A stretch of DNA of 64,000 nucleotides from NCBI RefSeq assembly GCF_026626745.1, contig NZ_JAPNJW010000001.1, positions 2,836,001 to 2,900,000 of the forward strand, in the 5' to 3' direction. The translations under genes and the position numbers were made by a program. The notes under the pieces were generated by a model, which did no database searches, was not told the DNA's origin, and saw only the letters and a list, made by a program, of their open reading frames with translations. Positions 43,611-51,629 of this stretch are shown piece after piece. Source of the stretch: Nannocystis sp. RBIL2. GTDB lineage: Bacteria; Myxococcota_A; Polyangia; Nannocystales; Nannocystaceae. Positions within the stretch are counted from its first letter, which is position 1, and every line of letters begins with the position of its first letter.

Positions 43611-44168
43611 GTGAGCGACCCGCGCCTCGGCGTAGAGCCAACCCCGGAGCAGGCGAACGTAGCGCGGCATGATCACGAACGTCACGATCGCGACGATCAC
43701 GGCCGCGGTCACGACATGCCGCACCCCGTAGGCCCCGAGCGGTTCCGCGGCCTCGAAGAGCGGCGCGAGCAGCGGTGGCACGAGCATCGTGAGCGGCGCG
43801 ATGACCGAGGTCGTCACGAGCCACTGCTTCCAAGCGGGTGGGCGTCCCTCCGCGGGCAGCGTGAACCAGAAGTCGATGCCGCCCTTCAAGAGCGTGTCGT
43901 CGGTCTCGATGATCTCGCGGATCTCTGCGACGAGATCCCGTCGATCGTCCGACTCGATCCAGCGGCGCGCGTCGTCAACGGTGGCGAAGCGCAGCATGCT
44001 CACGTACTCGCCGTCGAGCGCCGAAGGACGCACGACGTGCCGGCCCTGATATCCGGGATAGCCGTTGGCCGTGCATAGGATCTTCTCGAGCCAGGCCTCG
44101 TAACGCGGCCGTGCCCCGGTCTTGACGCGGTGACGGACCATGAAGACGGTGCTCTCGTCGGTGCTCAT
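43611..44168 (-). CDS. Antibiotic-biosynthesis-monooxygenase-domain protein with C-terminal membrane helices
   Basis: 185 residues from ATG 44168. Residues 1-100 form an ABM ferredoxin-like domain (VFMVRHRVKTGARPRYEAWL, TANGYPGYQGRHVVRPSALD, EYVSMLRFATVDDARRWIES). The rest has two helices (KQWLVTTSVIAPLTMLVPPL and VVTAAVIVAIVTFVIMPRYV), an architecture seen in membrane-anchored ABM proteins of unknown substrate. It lies between AraC and the amidohydrolase, flanked by a short direct duplication, as if inserted into this position. Confidence 0.85.
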
Positions 44169-44225
44169 CGAGGTGCGATCGTACAGCAAACGTCGCGCCG
44201 TCTTGTACGATGTTGATGTCGCGGC

Positions 44226-45065
44226 TTACGCTCCCCGGCGCGGTCCCATGAATCGCCCGGGAGGGATGCCGACGATTCGCCGAAAGTGCCGTGCGAAATG
44301 GCTCTGGTCGTGAAAGCCCAGCGCGAGCGCGACATCCGAGATCGCCGACCCGGCGAGCAGAGATTGCTTGGCCTGCTCGATCCGGGCGTTGAGCTGGTAC
44401 GAATGCGGCGCCAACCCGACATCCGCGGTGAAGCTGCGCACGACGTGCTCCTTGCTGACGCCGGTGACTGCCGCGAGCTGATCGAGCGTGACAGACGCGG
44501 CGAGGTGTGCGTCGAGGAATTCTCGCGCCTGCTTCACCAGCGCCCGCTCGCGGCGGCGCGGAGCAGGTTCGCGGCGGCCGCGGAGCAGGCGAGACGTCAG
44601 GGCGAGCCAGGCCGTCTGGGCAGCCAGCGGGGTGTCGTCCAGCGCCGCGGCGAGTTCGGTGACGAGCTGCCCGCTGCCCAGCTCGTCGGTGAGCTCGAAG
44701 CGTACGGCGCGACCCAGCTCTCCCGCGGCGTCGGGCTCGAGCTCGTCGGCCGCGCGCTCGAGCGCCGCAGGCGAGCAATACAGCGAGACGAACGTCCAGC
44801 CCTCGCGGTGCGCGGACGCCCCGCTGTGGACCTCGTCCGGCGGGATGACCAGCACGTCGCCCGGTGCGAGCGTGTGCTGGCGACGACCGACAGTCTGCTT
44901 GCGCGCGCCGGCGAGGACGTGGATGACATGGGCCGCCGCGTGGAAGTGGGGCTCGAACGCGTCGCGCACCTGGACTCCGTGGTGGACCTCGACGTCCGGG
45001 AGGCTCTGTCCCCGGATCACACGGACGGGGCAGCGGTCGTGCCTGATCGAGTCTCTGAGGCTCAT
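44226..45065 (-). CDS. AraC-family transcriptional regulator
   Basis: 279 residues from ATG 45065 (MSLRDSIRHDRCPVRVI). An AraC cupin domain (FEPHFHAAAHVIHVLAGARK, TLAPGDVLVIPPDEVHSGAS) precedes the HTH pair VTLDQLAAVTGVSKEHVVRS and ISDVALALGFHDQSHFARHF. A longer ORF to 45455 exists, but the extra residues do not belong to the family. It heads the minus-strand cluster and is the likely activator of the amidohydrolase-porin operon (inference). Confidence 0.88.
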   Translation of the reverse strand: MSLRDSIRHDRCPVRVIRGQSLPDVEVHHGVQVRDAFEPHFHAAAHVIHVLAGARKQTVGRRQHTLAPGDVLVIPPDEVHSGASAHREGWTFVSLYCSPAALERAADELEPDAAGELGRAVRFELTDELGSGQLVTELAAALDDTPLAAQTAWLALTSRLLRGRREPAPRRRERALVKQAREFLDAHLAASVTLDQLAAVTGVSKEHVVRSFTADVGLAPHSYQLNARIEQAKQSLLAGSAISDVALALGFHDQSHFARHFRRIVGIPPGRFMGPRRGA

Positions 45066-45299
45066 ACGTGCCGCCAGTTTCGCACCGAAGGAGGTGAAAT
45101 AAAGCCCGAGATTGATGCCGTCAGGCGAACAGTCTTTCCACTTTCCTTGCGGTAGTCTTCGAGCGCGATAGGGCGGCGCGCGCGTCTCGCCGACGGTGAG
45201 CTCGGTCGGTTCGGGCGCGTCGAGCCGGACCGTCATTGTAGGGGGCATTGCGTCGACGAGCACGCCGGCCATCTTCGCCATGTGCTTGCGGACCACCGC

Positions 45300-45608
45300 G
45301 GCGGCCGCGGCCGCGGCGTCGCGGCCCATGCCGGCGGCCTCGAGCTTCATGGCGACGGCTTGCAGGCCTTCGCCCGCTACGAGCAGCGCATGCGGCCCTA
45401 CGTCGCCAGGGCGCAGAAGATCCCCCCGGGAGCGCTGAGCCTCGCGCAGCCGCAAAACCGGGCCGGGATAGCGATCTCTCGCGCCCTGTTGGGCTTCGCA
45501 GCCAGACCCGCGGTGCGCCGGCTCCTGGGACGACTCACGGCGACCAAGAGCGCGGACACGATCGACTTGCCCGACTACGAGGCCGCGTTACTGCTGGACC
45601 CAGCATGA
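45300..45608 (+). pseudogene. C-terminal fragment of an FAD-dependent monooxygenase
   Basis: LQAFARYEQRMRPYVARAQK, PQNRAGIAISRALLGFAARP and SADTIDLPDYEAALL match the C-terminal helices of PHBH/TetX-type flavin monooxygenases. The FAD-binding N-terminal part is absent. On the minus strand the same region up to 45066 carries an open frame of unknown nature (HMAKMAGVLVDAMPPTMTVR). Confidence 0.65.
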
Positions 45609-45636
45609 CACGAGTGCTCGCCTTATGGGTGTCGGC

Positions 45637-45708
45637 CGCGACTGCAGCTCGATCGTGGACAAACTCGTGGAGGCGTGCGCCTCGCAGGTGGACACATGCG
45701 AATACACG
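45637..45708 (+). repeat. 72-bp block shared with 24867-24938
   Basis: Three differences in 72 bp relative to the block upstream of the histone-like gene. In one frame it reads DCSSIVDKLVEACASQVDTC. A second block (45867-45929) also matches the histone-gene 5' region, so this is a third copy of that locus, cut just after its ATG. Confidence 0.75.
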
Positions 45709-45929
45709 AGCTGTGCCGAGGCGTTGGCTGCCTCAACTTGCTGGGTCAGGCCGAGCGAGTGCTCACCGATCAGCATGTGTCTCGACGGGGCGAGCAGTTC
45801 CGCGGTAGTAACTGCGAGGTCCCGCACGCCGACGTCGGCCCGATCAAGATCGAGTCCGGCCTGCTGCAGCAGGCAGGGCCGGCCCGGGCCCTGTATGCCT
45901 GCCCACGTTCGTGCTACGCCTCGAACATG

Positions 45930-46500
45930 GTGCGTCCTGACGACGCGGAGGAGCACGACCCCGAAGGGGGCGGCTCGACCGCGTCATGCTGCACCGTTCC
46001 AGCGGGTGAAAGTCCCGCCCGGGTAAGCGGTCAAGATCGTGAAGAATTCAGGCAAATCGGTCACGCAGGTGGCCCAAGAGATGGGCCTGACGGTGAGCGC
46101 GCTGAGGAACTGGACGAGGCAGGAAGAGATCAACCAGAGCCCGGCCCCGCGAGGAACGCTGACGACGGATGACTTCATGCAGCGGTGGCCTTCGCCGCGG
46201 GCGATGAAGCGGATCCGCAAGGTCCACACGCTGACCTCGGTGCGACAAAACCGGGTCAAGGAAGTGAAAGAGCTCATCGCGGCCTTGAACCCCGTGCTTC
46301 GTGGCTGGGCCAACGACTTCAGGACAGGCAACGCAGACGCGAAATTCAACCAGGTCGATCACTACGTGCGCGAGCGGATCGTGCGCTGGTTGTGGCGCCG
46401 TGGTGGACAGCGCACTCGTTTCTCGCCTAGCAAGTGGTCCCACGAGCGCCTCTGCGAGATGGGCCTCCACAAGCTCCGCACGACCGTGAACTACCCGGCG
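45930..46500 (+). pseudogene. Group II intron remnant with maturase C-terminal domain
   Basis: At 45930 the sequence begins GTGCGTCCTGACGACGC, the 5' consensus of bacterial group II introns. GCGGGTGAAAGTCCCGC at about 46001-46017 is a domain I stem-loop. The reverse-transcriptase domain is missing: the next codons (46039-46150, SGKSVTQVAQEMGLTVSALR) are an IS3 OrfA-like helix-turn-helix, and then the maturase X/GIIM part appears (VKELIAALNPVLRGWANDFR, GNADAKFNQVDHYVRERIVR, LHKLRTTVNYPAQA). The intron lies right after the ATG of the third histone-gene copy. Confidence 0.7.
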
Positions 46501-46514
46501 CAAGCCACTCCTCG

Positions 46515-46969
46515 CAGGCCACGGTCGACGCCGTCCTCCGCTCGTCGACGTCGGCGACGACGACCTCGAGCACATGCTCGCCGTCAACGTCCGCGGGGTC
46601 GTCGTCGCCCGCATTGTTCCCATTGGAACCCTCGGCGCGGCAGCGGTGCAGCGGTACCTCGAGGTGCGCCGCCAGTTGCTCATCGCCCCAGCCCCGCCCC
46701 TCTTCCTCGGCAGGAACGGCACCCGACTCAGCGACCGCACTGTTCGAGAGCTGGTGTATCGCCGCTGCAAGGCGGTCGGGGCCAAGGTCCGCGTGGGGCC
46801 TCATGGGATCCGCCACAGCTTCGCCACGCACCTGTTGCTGCGGGGCTGCGACCTGCGAAGCATCCAGGAGATGCTGGGCCACGCGAGCCTGAGCAGCACG
46901 CAGCGCTACACGAAGCTCGACCTTGGCTGGCTCGCGGCCGAGTACTACCGAGCCCATCCACGAACGTGA
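46515..46969 (+). pseudogene. Tyrosine recombinase, C-terminal part fused to foreign sequence
   Basis: ARIVPIGTLGAAAVQRYLEV, RVGPHGIRHSFATHLLLRGC and IQEMLGHASLSSTQRYTKLD give the XerC/D-type catalytic region (R, HxxR, H, Tyr). The residues before it (LVDVGDDDLEHMLAVNVRGV) look like an SDR dehydrogenase, so a deletion has joined two gene fragments. Possible starts (46574) are inside the junction. Confidence 0.7.
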
Positions 46970-46994
46970 GGCAGGGATGTTCATCTTCATCAGC

Positions 46995-47144
46995 TACGCC
47001 TGCAGCGAGCCCGAGGCCGGCTCCGACGTGGCGTCGATGAAGACCCGCCTGGTGCGCGACGGCAACGGCTGGCGCCTCACCGGCCAAAAGCGGTGGATCA
47101 CCAACGCCGGCCACGCCAGCATCTTCACCGGCTTCGCCACGTAG
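46995..47144 (+). pseudogene. Acyl-CoA dehydrogenase fragment
   Basis: SEPEAGSDVASMKTRLVRDG and WRLTGQKRWITNAGHASIFT are the FAD/substrate-binding middle segment of acyl-CoA dehydrogenases. Only about 48 residues remain. Confidence 0.75.
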
Positions 47145-47205
47145 CGGAACGCGATCGGCGCGCCGTGGCGCCGATACAGGTCGCGCCTTGCCGCGACGGT
47201 CCCCG

Positions 47206-48114
47206 TCACGCGTACTTTTTGCCGCGCCCTCTACCTTTCTTTAGAAAGTCGATCAGCACCTCAAGCTTGGGGGCGAGGTTCAGCCGGCTCGGGTAGTAGA
47301 GAAAGTAGCCCGGGATGTGCGGGCAATACCCGTCGAGCACCCGCACGAGTCGCTTCTCGGACACGAGCCCGCTCACCATGTCTTCGAAGACGTACGCGAG
47401 GCCGACGCCCTCGACGGCGGCGTCTACCAATACCGATCCATCGTTGGTCACGACGCGGCCGTCGACGGCCAGCTCCAACTCCTTGTCGCTCTCGACGAAC
47501 TTCCACCGGGCGACTGCGCCCGTCGACATGCGCAGACCAATGCACTCGTGCCCGTGAAGCTCGCGCGGATGCGTGGGCTTGCCTCGGCGCGCGAAGTAGT
47601 CCCGTGAGCCGACGACCACGAGGCGCTGGTCCGGGCTAACGCGAACAGCGATCATCTCGCGATCGAGGCTGTGGCCGAGGCGTATCCCCGCGTCGAAGCC
47701 TTCGGCTACGATGTTCGACAGCGCCTCCTGGAGACAGATGTCGATTCGGATGTCGGGGTACGCGGCGAGAAAGGCCGCGAGCTTCGGCTTGATGACGTCG
47801 TTGTAGCCGGTTCGGAGCATCGTCAGGCGCAACAGACCCGACGGGCGGCCGTTCATGGCCCTGAGCGACTCGAACGCGACGTCGATGCCGTCGAATGCAG
47901 GCCTGAGCTGCGCGATGAAGTGCTCACCGGCCTCGGTCAAGCCGACGTTGCGTGTGGTTCGTTGAAGCAGGCGCACACCGACGCGCTCTTCGAGGGCGCG
48001 AACGATCTGACTCACGGCAGATGGCGTTACCCCCAGCTCGGCGGCCGCCGCCCGGAAGCTGCGCTTTTCGGCTACGCAGAGGAGGGCTCGAAGCCCGGAT
48101 AGGTCGTCACGCAT
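47206..48114 (-). CDS. LysR-family transcriptional regulator
   Basis: 302 residues from ATG 48114. The N-terminal HTH is FRAAAAELGVTPSAVSQIVR, followed by LEERVGVRLLQRTTRNVGLT. The substrate domain (LLRLTMLRTGYNDVIKPKLA, GFDAGIRLGHSLDREMIAVR, VDAAVEGVGLAYVFEDMV) is of the CrgA/DsdC type. It is divergent from the NTF2-like gene at 48217; the 102-bp space is AT-rich with a 12-bp palindrome. It probably regulates the NTF2-like/SDR pair. Confidence 0.92.
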   Translation of the reverse strand: MRDDLSGLRALLCVAEKRSFRAAAAELGVTPSAVSQIVRALEERVGVRLLQRTTRNVGLTEAGEHFIAQLRPAFDGIDVAFESLRAMNGRPSGLLRLTMLRTGYNDVIKPKLAAFLAAYPDIRIDICLQEALSNIVAEGFDAGIRLGHSLDREMIAVRVSPDQRLVVVGSRDYFARRGKPTHPRELHGHECIGLRMSTGAVARWKFVESDKELELAVDGRVVTNDGSVLVDAAVEGVGLAYVFEDMVSGLVSEKRLVRVLDGYCPHIPGYFLYYPSRLNLAPKLEVLIDFLKKGRGRGKKYA

Positions 48115-48172
48115 TGTTTAGCCTGGCTACCTATAGCATGCACGATTCAGCGTATTTTTTTTTTAGTTTGGC

Positions 48173-48184
48173 GAGACTAGTCTC
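48173..48184. promoter_or_regulatory. 12-bp perfect palindrome in the LysR/NTF2 promoter
   Basis: GAGACTAGTCTC lies 33 bp before the NTF2-like start and just after an AT-rich stretch with a long T run. A candidate binding site for LysR, whose own sites are usually T-N11-A dyads, so the fit is only moderate. Confidence 0.4.
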
Positions 48185-48216
48185 TCCGAAGCGAACCAAC
48201 GCAGAGGAGAATACTC

Positions 48217-48546
48217 ATGGCGCCCGCACTCCCCAAACCCATCGCCGCCTATGTCGCGGCCAACGCAGAGCTCGATGTGGACGGCATGCTGAAGCCTTTC
48301 GCGGCCGATGCGGTCCTCTCGGACAACGGAAAACGTCACGAGGGCCACGCGGAGCTGCGAACCTTGTTTGAAGACGAGGTGATCGCCGTCAAGGCGATCT
48401 TCACGCCGGATGCCGTTCGCCAGGAGGACGGTCTGGTCGTGGTCGAAGGCCCTGCCCATGGCGACTTCAAGGGCAGCCCGATCCGCTTCACCTATCGCTT
48501 CACGCTCGAAAACGACGCCATCAAAGCACTGGAGATCACGACATGA
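48217..48546 (+). CDS. NTF2/SnoaL-like domain protein
   Basis: 109 residues from ATG 48217, preceded by AGAGGAGAAT. The cone-shaped fold pattern is clear (IAAYVAANAELDVDGMLKPF, FAADAVLSDNGKRHEGHAEL, SPIRFTYRFTLENDAIKALE). Such proteins bind or transform small molecules. The stop overlaps the ATG of the SDR gene (ATGA), so the two were translated together. Confidence 0.87.
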   Translation: MAPALPKPIAAYVAANAELDVDGMLKPFAADAVLSDNGKRHEGHAELRTLFEDEVIAVKAIFTPDAVRQEDGLVVVEGPAHGDFKGSPIRFTYRFTLENDAIKALEITT

Positions 48547-48982
48547 ACATCAAAACTGATCCCACGGAGTTCGCTGGAAAGCGTGTGCTCATCAGCGGCG
48601 GCAGCAAGGGTCTGGGCCGCGCCACCGTCGACCGCTTCCTGGCCGGGGGCGCCCGGGTGATCACCGCAGCCCGCGGAACCCTGGAGCCCATCGACGGCGT
48701 CGAGTTCGTCCGGGCGGATCTGACGACCGCCGAAGGCGGGGAGACCCTGGCCAAGGCGGCGCTCGAGCGTATGGGCGGCGTCGACATCCTCGCCCACGTG
48801 ATCGGCGGCTCGGCCTCGCCGGGCGGCGGCTTTCTCGCCCTGACGGACGAGCACTGGCTTGCCGAACTGAACCTGAACCTTATGGCCACGGTCCGCCTTG
48901 ATCGCCTCTTGGCTCCGCAGATGATGGAACGGGGTGCCGGCGCGATTGTGCATATCACGTCTATCCAATCGATCCTGCCGCT
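48543..48982 (+). pseudogene. SDR-family oxidoreductase truncated by IS3
   Basis: From ATG 48543: GKRVLISGGSKGLGRATVDR (NAD(P) loop), DILAHVIGGSASPGGGFLAL and GAGAIVHITSIQSILPL. The gene then runs into the IS3 end at 48983 and reads into IS3 DNA to 49037. The YxxxK catalytic motif and the C-terminal half are lost, so the product is probably inactive. Confidence 0.88.
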
Positions 48983-49062
48983 TGTATTGGCTCAGCGTGA
49001 ACGGGACAGAGGGTGGGTTGACGAACGGAGACGCTGAGGGTGAAGTGGAGGGTCGAGAGAAG

Positions 49063-49977
49063 TTACGCGGCGGTGCCGAGGTGGTCCAATTCTCGGCGCT
49101 TGCGTCGGAGCTCTCGGGCTGCCTCGAGCTTGCGATCGCGGCCGGCCCAGATCTCGGTCTCGCGTCCGAGGAGTTTGTCGCGCGGGCTGACGTAGCCGAT
49201 CGCGCTGTGAAGGCGGTGGTTGTTGTAGTGGTCGATGCGGGTGGCGATGGTGGCGTGGGCGCCGTCGGGCGTGACGGCGTGGATGGTGTTCTTGTCGAGG
49301 GTCCGGTGATACCGCTCGATCTTGCCGTTGGCCTGCGGGTAGTTCACCGAGGTCCGGACGTGGGTCAGGCCGGCGAGGTCGATGAAGCGGCGGAAGTCGC
49401 CGGCGATGAACTGCGAGCCGTTATCGGAGATGACCCGCGGGTGAGCGCCAGGGTGGGCCTCGAGGGCACGCTGGAGGATGAGCTCGACGTCGGCCTCGGT
49501 CATGCGATCGAGGAACTCCCAGTGCACGACGTATCGGCTGTAGCCGTCGAGGACGGAGCACAGGTAGTAGTAGACGCGGGCAATGGTGATGACGGCGATG
49601 TCGATGTGCCAGTGCACGTGCGGGCCGAGGGGCTGGACGAAGCCGGTGCCCTTCTTGCTCGGCTTCGGTCGATGACGATCGAGGCGACCGGCCGCCCGCA
49701 GGACGCGGTAGGCGGTCGCAGGGCTGACGGCGACGACGTCGTCGTCGAGCATCATGAAGGTCAGCCGGCGGTAGCCCTCGAGCGGGTGCGCATCGAAGTA
49801 GTCGACAATCGCCTGGCGCTCCCACGGCTCGATCCAGTGGTCGCGCGGGGTCTTGCCGTTGTGCTCGTTGAGCTTGCCGTATCGCCGGCGCCACTCGTAG
49901 AACTTGGCGCGGGCGATGCCCAGCCACCCCACAAACTTCACGAGCGGCACCTCTGTCTTTTCGGACAGCCGATGCAC
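49063..49977 (-). CDS. IS3 transposase OrfB (copy 2)
   Basis: 304 residues, same protein as OrfB of copy 1 with an intact DDE triad (HWHIDIAVIT, RVISDNGSQF, KIERYHRTLDK). The working frame extends to the OrfA frameshift site. Confidence 0.9.
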   Translation of the reverse strand: MHRLSEKTEVPLVKFVGWLGIARAKFYEWRRRYGKLNEHNGKTPRDHWIEPWERQAIVDYFDAHPLEGYRRLTFMMLDDDVVAVSPATAYRVLRAAGRLDRHRPKPSKKGTGFVQPLGPHVHWHIDIAVITIARVYYYLCSVLDGYSRYVVHWEFLDRMTEADVELILQRALEAHPGAHPRVISDNGSQFIAGDFRRFIDLAGLTHVRTSVNYPQANGKIERYHRTLDKNTIHAVTPDGAHATIATRIDHYNNHRLHSAIGYVSPRDKLLGRETEIWAGRDRKLEAARELRRKRRELDHLGTAA

Positions 49978-50024
49978 GAAGTCGACGACCTGGTCGCGCT
50001 CGTCGTGGGGAACCCAGCGGTCCG

Positions 50025-50348
50025 TCAGGGCTCCCCAACAGATTTTTTTGTGCGGACGAGCTCCTCGGTCACCTCGGCGATCACCTCGTCCTTGCGGGCC
50101 AGACGGGCCCTTAGCCGCTCGTTCTCCGCGAGCAGCTCCTGCTCCCGGCTGGTCTCGACGCGCTTGCGAGATTCCCCGAAGGCCGCCGCGCCGTGCTCGA
50201 ACAGGTGGCGCTGCCAGCCGTAGAAGACGCTCGGCTGCAGCTCGGCGCCCTCGCAGACCTCCGACACCGGCACCTTCTCGAGGTGGTGTCGACGCAGCAG
50301 GTTGATTTTCTGGTCAGGGGTGTGGTGACGACGTGTCTTCTTGCTCAT
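50025..50348 (-). CDS. IS3 transposase OrfA (copy 2)
   Basis: 107 residues from ATG 50348, same protein as OrfA of copy 1. The AAAAAAA frameshift site is retained. Confidence 0.9.
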   Translation of the reverse strand: MSKKTRRHHTPDQKINLLRRHHLEKVPVSEVCEGAELQPSVFYGWQRHLFEHGAAAFGESRKRVETSREQELLAENERLRARLARKDEVIAEVTEELVRTKKSVGEP

Positions 50349-50414
50349 GGGCGGTCCTTGCCCCGGCTCCTTCTACCAGGCCGGGGCGTGTCCCATTCCA
50401 GCTGAGCCAAAACA

Positions 50415-50525
50415 GAACAAGGACGCCCACCGACGCCGGCGGAAGATCGCTTGGCGGTTCACCAAGGAGCAAGCCCGAGAGGTCTTCAAACTCGACCAGA
50501 TCACTACGTCGCAGTCGGAGCACTA
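50415..50525 (+). pseudogene. IS630-family transposase C-terminal end (second IS630 copy)
   Basis: The codons NKDAHRRRRKIAWRFTKEQA and REVFKLDQITTSQSEH end at TAG 50524 and closely match the end of the IS630 transposase at 53.1 kb. Only the right end of this element survives next to IS3 copy 2. Confidence 0.85.
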
Positions 50526-50603
50526 GTGCTTCGACCGTAGCTTAGCGATCCGAAAAGGATGCGCGAATTTGCGCTCTGGCCCGGAACCTGATCTACAGGT
50601 TCC

Positions 50604-51070
50604 ATGAGGCAGAAGAAGCCACGGCCCCGGTTCCCCGGTCTCAAGCTCAAGGCCGAGGACCGAGAGCTGCTGCGGCGAAAGGCTCGGGAGCGGCTCACGG
50701 TGCGGACCTGGAAGCGAATCCGCATGCTGCAGTTGCTGGACGAGGGGAAGACGCTGGCGGCGACGGCGGCAGCGGTTGGATCGGCGGTCCCATCGGTTCG
50801 GCGGGTTGGAGAACAGTATCTCGCCGCGGGCGTCGAAGTCGCACTCAAGGACGCAAAGCGGCCGGTCCCACCGCGGAAACTCGATGCTTGGCAGGAAGCG
50901 GCGATCGTCGCCATGGTCTGCGGTCCACCTCCCGAAGGACGCGCTCGGTGGACAATCATGCTCATCGTCGAGGAGTGCATGAAGCGCAAGCTTGTCGACC
51001 AAGTCGGCCGGGAGACGATCCGGATTTTGCTGAAGGACCACGAGCTCAAGCCCTGGCGGGAAAAAAATGT
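50604..51070 (+). CDS. IS630 transposase, N-terminal frame
   Basis: About 155 residues from ATG 50604: helix-turn-helix of the Winged-helix/HTH_29 kind (LLDEGKTLAATAAAVGSAVP and SVRRVGEQYLAAGVEVALKD) and RWTIMLIVEECMKRKLVDQV. The frame runs on past AAAAAAA (51061-51067) into meaningless sequence to about 51176, so the catalytic part requires a frame change at this A tract. Confidence 0.85.
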
Positions 51071-51629
51071 GGTGCGTTCCCAAGATCGACGAGGAATACG
51101 TGGCTCGGATGGACGACGTGCTCGACACCCTGGCCCAGCCGGCCGACGTGTCCGAGCCCGTCGTCGCGCTCGATGAGCGCCCAGTCGTGCTGCGGGATGC
51201 AGCTCGACCGGGACGCCCCGCTTCTCCGGGCCGTATGGCGCGGCAGGACTACGAATACGTGAGGCGCGGTACGGCGAATATCTTCTGCATCGTCGAGCCC
51301 AAGACAGGGCGACACCTCACCCATGCCACGCCCAACCGAACGGCGAAGCAGTTCGCTCGGGCTCTTCGTCGAATAGCTCGGCGGTATTCGTCGGCGAGGA
51401 CGATCCACCTCGTCATGGACAACCTCAATACGCACTGCCAGAACTCCCTGTGCACGACATTTGGCCGGGAGGCGGGACAGGAACTCTGGAGTCGTTTCAC
51501 CGTGCACTACACCCCGAAGCACGGCAGTTGGCTCAATCCAGCAGAGATCTATATTGGCTCAGCGTGAACGGGACAGAGGGTGGGTTGACGAACGGAGACG
51601 CTGAGGGTGAAGTGGAGGGTCGAGAGAAG

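Larger units (their letters stand above)
48983..50414 (-). mobile_element. IS3-family insertion sequence, copy 2 (1432 bp)
   Basis: Same length and ends as copy 1, on the minus strand. The flanks (CGCT left, GAAC right) show no target duplication: left is an SDR gene, right is the end of an IS630 transposase. It therefore lies at a deletion or recombination joint. Confidence 0.92.

Noticed and set aside
45066..45350. Separate minus-strand gene upstream of AraC
   Set aside because: Open frame with an Ala-rich stretch but no start context or recognisable family; may be only the AraC leader.
45930..46500. Intact group II intron
   Set aside because: The reverse-transcriptase domain and the 3' domains V/VI are not visible and foreign sequence interrupts it.
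48934..50223. Long plus-strand ORFs across the IS3 copies (also 51450-52790 and minus 34334-35560)
   Set aside because: They are antisense shadows of the OrfB transposase, repeated identically because the IS is repeated.
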